From: JAGDZR01 sp049115695 | GTDB taxonomy: Bacteria > Bacteroidota > Bacteroidia > Cytophagales > Cyclobacteriaceae | DNA: 64,000 nucleotides | Assembly (NCBI GenBank): GCA_049115695.1 | Contig: JAGDZR010000006.1 | Span: forward strand, 186,001-250,000 | Direction of reading: 5' to 3' | In this document: piece by piece, positions 49,501-57,280 of the stretch | Position numbering within the stretch: position 1 is the stretch's first letter | Layout: each line of letters opens with the position of its first letter | The notes under the pieces: model-generated | What the model was told of the DNA's origin: nothing | The model's database searches: none | What the model saw: the letters and a program-made list of their open reading frames with translations, nothing else | Translations under genes and position numbers: made by a program

Positions 49501-51630
49501 ATGAAATTCTTCGACGATAAACACATCAAAAACATTGTGCTGTTGGGAAGTCCTAAGTCCGGTAAAACTACATTGGCAGAAACCATGCTATTTGAAGCCG
49601 GGCTTATTACAAGAAGAGGGACTGTAGAAGAGCAGAATACGATTTCAGATTACCATGCCATAGAGCATGAAAGAGGCAATTCAGTGTACACCACACTGAT
49701 GCACACTGAGTGGAGAAATTACAAAATCAACATTCTGGACACACCCGGACTCGACGATTTCGTAGGAGAAGTAGTAGCATCTGTACGTGTAGCTGATACA
49801 GCAGTTTTCCTGATCAATGCGCAGCACGGAGTGGAAGTCAGTACTGAAGTCAGTTGGGATTATGTAGATCAGTTCAAAAAGCCTACCCTTTTTGTGATCA
49901 ACCAGTTGGATCACGACAAAAGCAATTTCGAAGCGTCATTCGAATCGATCAAAAGTCGCTTTGGCAGCAATGCTTGCCTAATGCAATATCCGCTCAATGA
50001 GGGTACGGAATTCAACAGCATCATAGACTTGTTGAAAATGACAATGTATGAGTTCCCAGCTGAGGGAGGGAAACCAACCAAAAAGCCGATTCCCGATAGT
50101 GAAAAAGAAAAAGCTGAAGCACTGCACAATGAGCTGGTCGAAAAGGCCGCTGAGAATGACGAAGGACTAATGGAGCAGTACTTTGAGAAAGGTACGCTGG
50201 ATGAAGATGAACTTCGAGAAGGGCTTAAGATTGGCATGATGAAGCATGATGTATTCCCAGTGTTTTGCCTATCCGCTAAAACCAATATGGGCAGTGGTAG
50301 ATTAATGGGTTTCATAGATAATGTAGCACCATCTGCAGTAGATGCTCTACCAGAGCACAACAGCGATGGCTCAGAAATCAAGCATGATGTAAACGCTCCA
50401 GCGGAAATCTTCATTTACAAAACACTGCAGGAGCCAAATCTTGGTAGATTGTCATTTTTCAAAGTGGTGTCAGGTGAGATTAAAGAAGGCATGGACCTGG
50501 TTAATCATCAGACACAGCAAACGGAAAGAATTAACCAATTGTTTGTAATTGATGGTCACAAGCGTGATCACATCGAAAAGCTTACTGCTGGAGATCTAGG
50601 CGCTACTCTTAAACTGAAAAACTCACATACAAACCAAACCCTCAGCATCAAGACAATCACAGAAGATGTAATGCCGATGGAATTTCCTGAAGCAAGAATT
50701 CGAACGGCGGTGGTGGCTAAGGATAGAAGCGATGAAGAGAAAATGTCTGAAGTCTTTCATAAAATGCAGGATGAAGACCCTACCCTACATGTAGAATACT
50801 CAAAAGAACTCAAACAATTGATCATGAGTGCGCAAGGTGAGTTGCACCTCTCCGTTGTAAAGTGGATCATGGAGAATGTGTATAACCTGCACATAGTGTT
50901 TGAAAAGCCACGCATCCCTTATCGCGAAAGCATTCTGAAGTCTGCTGATGCGGTTTATCGCCATAAAAAACAGACAGGTGGCGCTGGTCAATTTGCTGAA
51001 GTGCATATGAAAGTAGAACCTTATTATGAAGGAGCTCCAAATCCTACCGGACTATCTGTTAGGGGCAAAGACCTTATTGACCTGGAATGGGGTGGAAAAC
51101 TCGAATTCATCAACTGCATTGTGGGAGGTGCAATAGATGCTCGATTTATTCCTTCTATTCAAAAAGGAGTTATGGAAAAAATGGAAAATGGTCCAATAAC
51201 CGGAAGCTACTGCCGTGATGTGCGTGTGATCGTTTATGATGGCAAAATGCACACAGTGGACAGTAATGACATGGCGTTTAAAATGGCCGGTGTTAACGCT
51301 TTCAAAGAAGCATTTCTCAATGCTGGTCCTCAATTAATGGAACCAATATATAACCTCCGAGTAAAAGTTCCTGAGGAATTGATGGGTGAAGTGATGACTG
51401 ACCTTCAAACACGAAGGGCAATCATACAGGGTATGGATTCCGATGGTCATTATCAGTTGATCCAGGCAAAAGTTCCACTTGCTGAGCTAGATAAATACAC
51501 TACTTCATTGCAGTCACTTACACAAGGCAGAGCGAGCTTCTCTATGAAATTTGATGAATTTGCACCGGTGAGTTCCAGCATGCAGCAAGAATTACAAAAG
51601 CAACTTGGCGAAGAATTGGTTGAGGCATAA
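49501..51630 (+). CDS. Elongation factor G-like translational GTPase (paralogue)
   Basis: A 709-residue GTPase with the full EF-G domain order. G motifs: GSPKSGKTTLAE (G1, residues 17-28), the switch region EHERGNSVYT, DTPGLDDF (G3), INQLDHD (G4, NQLD instead of NKMD) and LSAKTNMG (G5). Later domains show YSKELKQLIMSAQGELHLSVVKWIM, KPRIPYRESI and KKQTGGAGQFAEVHMKVEP. The altered G4 and the absence of ribosomal-protein neighbours mark it as the accessory EF-G-like protein common in Bacteroidota, not the main fusA. The exact role (recycling, stress or repression of the main factor) is unknown. Confidence 0.93.
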   Translation: MKFFDDKHIKNIVLLGSPKSGKTTLAETMLFEAGLITRRGTVEEQNTISDYHAIEHERGNSVYTTLMHTEWRNYKINILDTPGLDDFVGEVVASVRVADTAVFLINAQHGVEVSTEVSWDYVDQFKKPTLFVINQLDHDKSNFEASFESIKSRFGSNACLMQYPLNEGTEFNSIIDLLKMTMYEFPAEGGKPTKKPIPDSEKEKAEALHNELVEKAAENDEGLMEQYFEKGTLDEDELREGLKIGMMKHDVFPVFCLSAKTNMGSGRLMGFIDNVAPSAVDALPEHNSDGSEIKHDVNAPAEIFIYKTLQEPNLGRLSFFKVVSGEIKEGMDLVNHQTQQTERINQLFVIDGHKRDHIEKLTAGDLGATLKLKNSHTNQTLSIKTITEDVMPMEFPEARIRTAVVAKDRSDEEKMSEVFHKMQDEDPTLHVEYSKELKQLIMSAQGELHLSVVKWIMENVYNLHIVFEKPRIPYRESILKSADAVYRHKKQTGGAGQFAEVHMKVEPYYEGAPNPTGLSVRGKDLIDLEWGGKLEFINCIVGGAIDARFIPSIQKGVMEKMENGPITGSYCRDVRVIVYDGKMHTVDSNDMAFKMAGVNAFKEAFLNAGPQLMEPIYNLRVKVPEELMGEVMTDLQTRRAIIQGMDSDGHYQLIQAKVPLAELDKYTTSLQSLTQGRASFSMKFDEFAPVSSSMQQELQKQLGEELVEA

Positions 51631-51656
51631 GATTAGTATTTTTAGTTGGTCTATAC

Positions 51657-51695
51657 GAGGCTGTCATTTTTGTAAATGGCAGCCTCTGGTTTTTT
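51657..51695 (+). terminator. Terminator of the EF-G-like gene
   Basis: GAGGCTGTCATTT (51657-51669) pairs with AAATGGCAGCCTC (51674-51686) with one T-G pair, and GGTTTTTT follows. Confidence 0.9.
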
Positions 51696-51768
51696 GAAAT
51701 CACAATAATCGAATATTGAAGAGGCATTTGGAATATTCTTGATTAGTTTAGTTGTAAGACCGCTTTCT

Positions 51769-53319
51769 ATGAAGTTCAATTCCAAACAACAAAAATCCAT
51801 TTACTGGCTCGCCTTCTTTTCCTTTATGGGTCCACCTGTTGGCTGGATGCTTGTCATTTTGTTTTCAAACTTGCTGGACATTCAGGGTATACTAAGCATC
51901 ATGTTTAACCCCTATTTTTATGTTTATGTAGCCATATTTCTAGGATACAGCTTGGTAAGCACTCGCAATCTATTTGTCAAACTAGATGGTCAGATGCATG
52001 CCAATGATGTAGTGGGTTTGCAATCGACCATCCAAAATGTACCTCGCAATTTCTTCCTTTTTACTGCTACTTACGGCATTCTGGGGCCTCCAGTAGTAAC
52101 CGCGGGTTTAGGTTTTGAAAATCATGTGTTTTATTTCTGCTGGGTGCTGGGACCAGTGGTTATTGGAACTTTCTCAATCCCCTTTTTCAATGAGTACATG
52201 CGGAGGTTTAGCAAGTATGTAGAACAGGTTCCGCTTAATCGCAATAAATACTTTTCAATTCAAACCAGACTTAACATTTCAATTATCTATTTGGTAGTTG
52301 GAGTAATGGTCATGTTATCTCTTGTTTTCTACAATATCATCTACCGAATACAACAAGGAGATATAATCTCCGTAGGTATGATCATTGCAAAACTAGGTGG
52401 CTTCACATTTTTAGGCGCGCTGATCGTTGGCATACCACTTATGCTAATTAGTCGCAACCTCAAAAATAACCTGCTGAAAGTAGGGCGTTACCTGAGTACA
52501 TTTAAAAACGGTAATCTTGGCCATCGACTTGCAGTGGATCAAAGAGATGAAATTGGCCTGCTTATGGAGGACGTGCAAACGCTTTCACATCATTTCCAAC
52601 AAATCATTGGAGGAATAAAATCTGGCGCAACTGACATTAGATCATTGGGCCTCAATATCAAATCAGTATCTGACACCATTGTGAAAATGGGTGAGCATCA
52701 GCAGGAAAAAGGTCAGCTACTGAGTGATAATCTGGAAAAAATTCAACTTGATGCGAGTAACAATGCTAATCATGCCTTGAAACTAAACAGCAAGGCAAAG
52801 GACATGGAGCTGGAGGTAGAGAGTGGTAATAAGGACCTCAACAATCTAGTCAAACACTTGTCTAACATCTCATCCAAACTTACCAATCTTGATGAAATAT
52901 CTGGCAAGACAAATTTGCTGGCATTGAATGCTGCAGTGGAAGCCGCCAATGCTGGTGAGCATGGCAAGGGGTTCGCCGTTGTAGCTTCTGAAATAAGAGC
53001 CCTCGCTGACCGCAGTAAACAAGTAGCAGGTGAAATCCAGGATGTAACAGGTGATATTATGCAACTGTCTGAGACCTTCAGGCAAAAGTTCGTTCAATTT
53101 GGGCAGGTCGTCAACTCCAATGCAACCATGACAGACACCATCATGCTATCGTCTGGACAACAACAGGAGCTGACACAGGAAATAAATCATCAAATGGGGA
53201 GTATCAATGAGAGAATAAACTCGCTTACCGATCAAGCGAGTAACCTGGAACAGAATTCATCTCAACTGAAAGATATATCCGAGCAAATGAAAAAGAACTC
53301 GGACTACTTCAAAGTTTAA
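51769..53319 (+). CDS. Methyl-accepting chemotaxis-like protein
   Basis: A 516-residue membrane receptor. I start at the ATG at 51769 (MKFNSKQQKSIYWL). About six hydrophobic segments fill residues 12-235 (for example FFSFMGPPVGWMLVILFSNLL and SIIYLVVGVMVMLSLVFYNII), so sensing probably occurs in the membrane rather than in a large periplasmic domain. A HAMP-like linker follows (about 230-285, LSTFKNGNLGHRLAVDQRDEIGLLMED), then the coiled-coil signalling domain with the hairpin tip GKTNLLALNAAVEAANAGEHGKGFAVVASEIRALADRS. No CheA/CheW genes are nearby; in a gliding organism without flagella it may act on surface motility or signalling. Confidence 0.9.
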   Translation: MKFNSKQQKSIYWLAFFSFMGPPVGWMLVILFSNLLDIQGILSIMFNPYFYVYVAIFLGYSLVSTRNLFVKLDGQMHANDVVGLQSTIQNVPRNFFLFTATYGILGPPVVTAGLGFENHVFYFCWVLGPVVIGTFSIPFFNEYMRRFSKYVEQVPLNRNKYFSIQTRLNISIIYLVVGVMVMLSLVFYNIIYRIQQGDIISVGMIIAKLGGFTFLGALIVGIPLMLISRNLKNNLLKVGRYLSTFKNGNLGHRLAVDQRDEIGLLMEDVQTLSHHFQQIIGGIKSGATDIRSLGLNIKSVSDTIVKMGEHQQEKGQLLSDNLEKIQLDASNNANHALKLNSKAKDMELEVESGNKDLNNLVKHLSNISSKLTNLDEISGKTNLLALNAAVEAANAGEHGKGFAVVASEIRALADRSKQVAGEIQDVTGDIMQLSETFRQKFVQFGQVVNSNATMTDTIMLSSGQQQELTQEINHQMGSINERINSLTDQASNLEQNSSQLKDISEQMKKNSDYFKV

Positions 53320-53323
53320 ATAT

Positions 53324-53851
53324 TCACTGATCATTCACTGCATTCCAGGAGAAATCCTCATTGTAAACACTTGAATTGATACTACCATCACCTCCAGCTG
53401 TTCCACCAGTACTAAAGAATCCCTTTATCAATCCATTGACGATTACAAATAAGTTGATTTGCTCAGTAAAAGCTATTGAAACCTGCCCAGACTCGTCTAT
53501 GATGTCCTCAATGGCCACCGTTCTTGAAATATTGTAGGCGGGCACACTGATTTGAATTGTTCCTGCAACGTTATACTGTCCTGTCTCCTCGTTTCTTATC
53601 ACATCAAACTCAAATGGCCACTCATCATTCGAAACTCCCACCCAGTGGCCTACAATTGTTGCACTATCAGCAATGTAGTCCAAACGTTCGATAAAGGAAT
53701 TAACAGACATGGAAGTGTCCAAAATATTCACTGCAGTAGCTTCCACTTGCGTTTCACCTAGCTCAAATCCCACAAGATCATGACTCCATTCTCCGTCACT
53801 TATCTCGATTCTTCCTCCTCCATTAAAATAGAGAAAGACATCTTTATTCAT
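53324..53851 (-). CDS. Uncharacterised protein in the ArsR operon
   Basis: A 175-residue acidic, strand-rich protein with no signal peptide, membrane segment or cysteine. Distinct stretches are FLYFNGGGRIEISDGEWSHDLVGFELGE and SATIVGHWVGVSNDEWPFEFDVIRNEETGQYNVAGTIQISVP, as in a beta-sandwich or jelly-roll. I do not recognise the family. It starts nine bases after the ArsR stop, so both are probably controlled together. It converges with the chemoreceptor gene, with five bases between the coding ends. Confidence 0.7.
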   Translation of the reverse strand: MNKDVFLYFNGGGRIEISDGEWSHDLVGFELGETQVEATAVNILDTSMSVNSFIERLDYIADSATIVGHWVGVSNDEWPFEFDVIRNEETGQYNVAGTIQISVPAYNISRTVAIEDIIDESGQVSIAFTEQINLFVIVNGLIKGFFSTGGTAGGDGSINSSVYNEDFSWNAVNDQ

Positions 53852-53860
53852 TTACAAAAG

Positions 53861-54157
53861 TTAGACTACCGGCATTCGCTCACACTTTTCTATACAAGAA
53901 ATCACGCTAGTCACTTCCTGAATGCGAAGTGCATAAAAGATATTCTTACCTTCTCTCCTACTACTCAAAATACCTTTGAGTTTCATATTTTGAAGATGGT
54001 GGCTTGTCAGTGACTGCTCCGAGCCTAGCTTTTCACATATATCCGAAACATTCATTTCATTTGAATGCGTTAATAAATCAACAATTCCAATGCGCAATGG
54101 GTGCGCAATTGTCTTTAAAATGAAGGCGACTGTTTCTAGTTTATCCTGATCAACCAT
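53861..54157 (-). CDS. ArsR/SmtB family transcriptional regulator
   Basis: A 98-residue winged-helix repressor. The core LKTIAHPLRIGIVDLLTHSNEMNVSDICEKLGSEQSLTSHHLQNMKLKGILSSRREGKNIFYALR is a typical ArsR HTH. The classical ELCVCD metal site is replaced by MNVSDIC with a single cysteine, and a CIEKC pair sits near the C-terminus; metal or redox sensing through these is possible but unproven. It diverges from the YciI-like lipoprotein gene across 101 bases that contain AT-rich palindromes, the probable operator. Confidence 0.92.
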   Translation of the reverse strand: MVDQDKLETVAFILKTIAHPLRIGIVDLLTHSNEMNVSDICEKLGSEQSLTSHHLQNMKLKGILSSRREGKNIFYALRIQEVTSVISCIEKCERMPVV

Positions 54158-54211
54158 GAGTTCAAAGATACATGTTAGATGAATATAGGATCATATATCA
54201 TATAATACACT

Positions 54212-54221
54212 TATCATGATA
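54212..54221. promoter_or_regulatory. Perfect 10-bp palindrome between arsR-like and yciI-like genes
   Basis: TATCATGATA is self-complementary and lies in the divergent gap, with a related half-site-like TCATATATCATATA just to its left (54190-54203). ArsR regulators bind such AT-rich palindromes. Confidence 0.4.
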
Positions 54222-54258
54222 TTGCATGATTTTATTCATTAGATTAACAATTAAAAAC

Positions 54259-54756
54259 ATGAACAAACTTGTTGTCCTGATTGCAATTGGAACGGCTTCC
54301 TGGTCCTGCCAATCACCAACTGCACCTGTGAAGAGTCCACCTTCATTGTCCGAAATACTCAGTGAGAAAATACCCTATGATTCTATACTAGCTGCAATGA
54401 GCGGGGCTGACCAATATGGTATGAGAAAATATGTCATTGCCAATCTCAAAAGAGGAGCCAACAGGAGTCAAGATTCCACAACAGCGGCTCAACTTCAACG
54501 CGCACATCTGGACAACATCAACAGACTTGCAGAGGAAGGTAAATTGGTCCTGGCTGGGCCTTTCATGGATGACGAGGACGTTAGAGGGATTTATATTTTT
54601 GCAGTGGAAACCATCGAAGAAGCAGAAGCGTTAACCAAAACTGATCCGTCTATTCAAGCAGGTAGACTTGAAATGGAATTACGACCGTGGTATGGGTCAG
54701 CAGCGCTAATGTTTATTAACAACCTCCATTATAGTACGGCAAAAGAAGACATCTAA
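54259..54756 (+). CDS. YciI-like domain lipoprotein
   Basis: A 165-residue exported protein. The ATG at 54259 gives MNKLVVLIAIGTASWSCQ with lipobox TASWSC (an atypical tryptophan at -2). After a linker, residues about 55-150 have the YciI fold: YVIANLKRGANRS, LQRAHLDNINRLAEEGKLVLAGPFMDDEDVRGIYIFAVETIEEAEALTKTDPSIQAGRLEMELRPWYG, with the conserved His and the Asp-Pro pair. Most YciI proteins are cytosolic and of uncertain function, so a lipoprotein form is unusual. The CsaA-like gene follows after one base. Confidence 0.85.
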   Translation: MNKLVVLIAIGTASWSCQSPTAPVKSPPSLSEILSEKIPYDSILAAMSGADQYGMRKYVIANLKRGANRSQDSTTAAQLQRAHLDNINRLAEEGKLVLAGPFMDDEDVRGIYIFAVETIEEAEALTKTDPSIQAGRLEMELRPWYGSAALMFINNLHYSTAKEDI

Positions 54757-54757
54757 T

Positions 54758-55102
54758 ATGGCTCAACAACCCAATATCCAATGGGCGGATTTCGAGAAAA
54801 TTGAAATGCGCGTAGGAACGGTTATTTCCGCGGAAGTTTTCAAGGAAGCTCGTAATCCTGCCTACAAGCTACTCGTTGACTTTGGAGAATTTGGCGAGCT
54901 TCAATCATCTGCTCAAATTACTCAACTATACCAACCAGATGATCTAATTGATAAACAAGTAATAGCGGTTATCAACTTCCCGCCAAAGCAGATTGCGAAC
55001 ATGATGAGCGAATGCCTGGTCATGGGGACACTTAATGAGGATGATTCCATAACTCTATTGCAACCTGAACGTAAGGTCAAAAACGGAACGAGAATTGGCT
55101 GA
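54758..55102 (+). CDS. csaA: tRNA-binding domain protein (CsaA-like)
   Basis: A 114-residue OB-fold protein. The Trbp111/CsaA signature is seen in WADFEKIEMRVGTVISAEVF, NPAYKLLVDFGEFG, SSAQITQLYQPDDLIDKQVIAVINFPPKQIANMMSECLVMG. CsaA-like proteins bind tRNA or unfolded polypeptide and have been described as export chaperones in Bacillus. It begins one base after the YciI-like gene, so they share a message. The symbol is by similarity only. Confidence 0.9.
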   Translation: MAQQPNIQWADFEKIEMRVGTVISAEVFKEARNPAYKLLVDFGEFGELQSSAQITQLYQPDDLIDKQVIAVINFPPKQIANMMSECLVMGTLNEDDSITLLQPERKVKNGTRIG

Positions 55103-55133
55103 CGCTCATCCATTCATGAAGTGAATGGATAAA

Positions 55134-56300
55134 TCAGTCTTTCTCTTTCTGAAATCGCTTAAGTATTTTCTCCATGTGTTTGCCTGCGGCCTCTCGACCT
55201 CCAAGCCCATATGCCAGCGCTATTGTAACTGCCAGTGAGCCTAACGTCAACCCGAATGCCAATTCAACAATGGAGTTGGCAATGCCCATTGTTCTCAGTG
55301 CAATGGCAAGGAATAAACCAATGATGCCTATTCTCATCAAACCAGCCACATATTCATTGTTCTTCTTATCCATGGCTTTGTAGACGAGCTCAGCGATGGT
55401 ATTGCCTATGACCACCACTAACAAACCAAACAGAATGTTTCCAGATAAATTGAGGATGGTATGGAGTACTTCTGCCAGTCGATCTAAACTCAACATCTCC
55501 ACACCTGATATCACTCCGAAGAACACCATGAAGTAAAACACCATACCTGATAGAATAGTGGATAAACTAAAATCACCTATCAAGGTTAATTGCAGCTTTT
55601 CAGTTAAACTATCAGTGCCAATATTGGTCAATAGGTCCTTTAAGAAAGTGGTCAAAAACTTCCCACCTATTACGAAAAATGTAATCAGGATACCTGCGCC
55701 AACTATTCTAGGCACAGCATCCATGATATCCCTAAGGACGTTATTGATGGGTTGTGTTACTGCCTCTAATTGCAAAATATTCAAGGCTTGTATCACAAAA
55801 GGTATCAATAGGATGATGAATACAAGTTGCTGTATAAAATATATCAGTTTATCTGTGTCCTGAAAACCAATTCCTTTGGCAAGGCGATCAATTAAACTAC
55901 CCGCTATCTTAACGAGATTACTTACAAATTTGGCAACTACATAACCCACCATAGAGATGGCAATTGCATAAAGAAGATTGGGTATGAATGCTACAAAACC
56001 ATCAAACATGCGCTGTAGCGGATCTAGCACATAAGTCACCCCCATCATCTCCAGCACCAGCAAAAGCACAAAGAACATCATGAGGTAGTACACCAGATTG
56101 GCTAGAAACTTGTTGGTATCGACAATGGTGTTTCCAAGCAATTTTTCATCCCATTCCGTTTTCTTTAATAGTCCATGGATGATTCGCCGTACAATGGCCG
56201 AAAAAATCCATCCAACCAGGAGTACAACAACAGCACCCAGTACTCCGGGTAAAAGTGAGTTGACTTTATCAATAAATGTTTGAAAAAATTCAGGAAGCAT
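55134..56300 (-). CDS. Mechanosensitive ion channel family protein (TM-helix repeat type)
   Basis: A 388-residue membrane protein with roughly ten hydrophobic segments arranged as repeats. The segments LPGVLGAVVVLLVGWIFSAIVRRIIHGLLKK and LLYAIAISMVGYVVAKFVSNLVKIAGSL have the conserved TM-helix pattern with an arginine/lysine-rich end, and a related repeat starts NLSGNILFGLLVVVIGNTIAELVY. The C-terminus (VELAFGLTLGSLAVTIALAYGLGGREAAGKHMEKILK) matches the TM3-like helix of this family. It lacks the classical MscS beta domain, so gating is inferred. It is monocistronic. Confidence 0.87.
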   Translation of the reverse strand: MLPEFFQTFIDKVNSLLPGVLGAVVVLLVGWIFSAIVRRIIHGLLKKTEWDEKLLGNTIVDTNKFLANLVYYLMMFFVLLLVLEMMGVTYVLDPLQRMFDGFVAFIPNLLYAIAISMVGYVVAKFVSNLVKIAGSLIDRLAKGIGFQDTDKLIYFIQQLVFIILLIPFVIQALNILQLEAVTQPINNVLRDIMDAVPRIVGAGILITFFVIGGKFLTTFLKDLLTNIGTDSLTEKLQLTLIGDFSLSTILSGMVFYFMVFFGVISGVEMLSLDRLAEVLHTILNLSGNILFGLLVVVIGNTIAELVYKAMDKKNNEYVAGLMRIGIIGLFLAIALRTMGIANSIVELAFGLTLGSLAVTIALAYGLGGREAAGKHMEKILKRFQKEKD

Positions 56301-56424
56301 GATTCTTGTATTTAATGATTAGGTGTCATTTTCCCTGAATATAATCATTATAACATTAATCAGAGAATCCTAATTGATTGATCTGTTCATGATTAAGTTT
56401 ATCTTTCAATCAAACATTGATGTC

Positions 56425-57186
56425 ATGAACGATCTCTTCACCTTGAAAAACAAGATAGCCCTGGTAACCGGTGCATCCAAAGGTATTGGACGGGCTTGCG
56501 CAATCGGCTTGGCCAATGCAGGTGCGGACATTGCTTTGGGTTTCAGAAATATTGATCAACAAGGGGACGTAGCTGAAGAGATAAGCAAATTGGGTCGAAA
56601 AGTCCTACCCATACAGATGGACATGTCTGATCTGGCACAAATTCACACTGCTTATGAACTCATTCAAAACCAATTTGGGGTGCTCGATATAGTTGTCAAT
56701 AATGTGGGTGTTGCACCTCCAAATTTTGCTATAGACGTAACCGAACAAGATTTTGATCATACCCTCAACATCAATCTTAAGGGCACTTTCTTCTCCTGCC
56801 AGGCTGCTGGTCGCATCATGACGAAACAAGGACATGGCAAAATTATCAATATCAGCTCTCAGACAGGATTTATTGCTATACCTGAGGAATCTGTATACTG
56901 CATGACAAAAGCAGGAGTCAACCATCTCACACGTGCACTGGCATTGGAGTGGGCTCCAAAAAATGTCAGAGTCAATGCCATAGCACCAACATTTCTCGAG
57001 ACTCCTGGAACCGAACCATGGTTAAAAGATCCGGATTTTAGGCAAAAAGTTATTGACCATATCCCAATGGGTCGTGTTGGTCAGGCAGAAGAAGTAGTAG
57101 GTGCCGTGGTATACCTGGCTAGTGACACTTCATCATTGGTCACCGGAGAAATCCTCAAAATTGATGGTGGCTGGACCACTCACTAA
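56425..57186 (+). CDS. Short-chain dehydrogenase/reductase
   Basis: A 253-residue NAD(P)-dependent oxidoreductase. The ATG at 56425 (MNDLFTLKNKIALVTG) fits the usual start; TTG-N17-TAAGTTTA upstream (56374-56401) is a possible promoter. Cofactor motif TGASKGIGRA, structural VVNNVGV (for NNAG), catalytic Ser in INISSQTGF, and YCMTK (YxxxK), with the C-terminal EILKIDGGW. The closest themes are gluconate 5-dehydrogenase-like and 3-oxoacyl-ACP reductase-like SDRs; the substrate is open. Confidence 0.93.
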   Translation: MNDLFTLKNKIALVTGASKGIGRACAIGLANAGADIALGFRNIDQQGDVAEEISKLGRKVLPIQMDMSDLAQIHTAYELIQNQFGVLDIVVNNVGVAPPNFAIDVTEQDFDHTLNINLKGTFFSCQAAGRIMTKQGHGKIINISSQTGFIAIPEESVYCMTKAGVNHLTRALALEWAPKNVRVNAIAPTFLETPGTEPWLKDPDFRQKVIDHIPMGRVGQAEEVVGAVVYLASDTSSLVTGEILKIDGGWTTH

Positions 57187-57280
57187 AAAAGCCCGATGAA
57201 ACATCTGGCATGATGTAAACGCGTATCAAATCCATTCAATCCGCTATCATTGCATTTCAAAATTCTTTTCGTCATTTGGA

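Noticed and set aside
49911..50414. Long minus-strand frame (167 codons, serine-rich) inside the EF-G-like gene
   Set aside because: It lies wholly opposite a highly conserved GTPase gene, has low-complexity composition and no family motif.
55108..55130. 9-bp hairpin after the CsaA-like gene
   Set aside because: It has a good stem (ATCCATTCA/TGAATGGAT) but no T-run on either strand, so I did not call a terminator.
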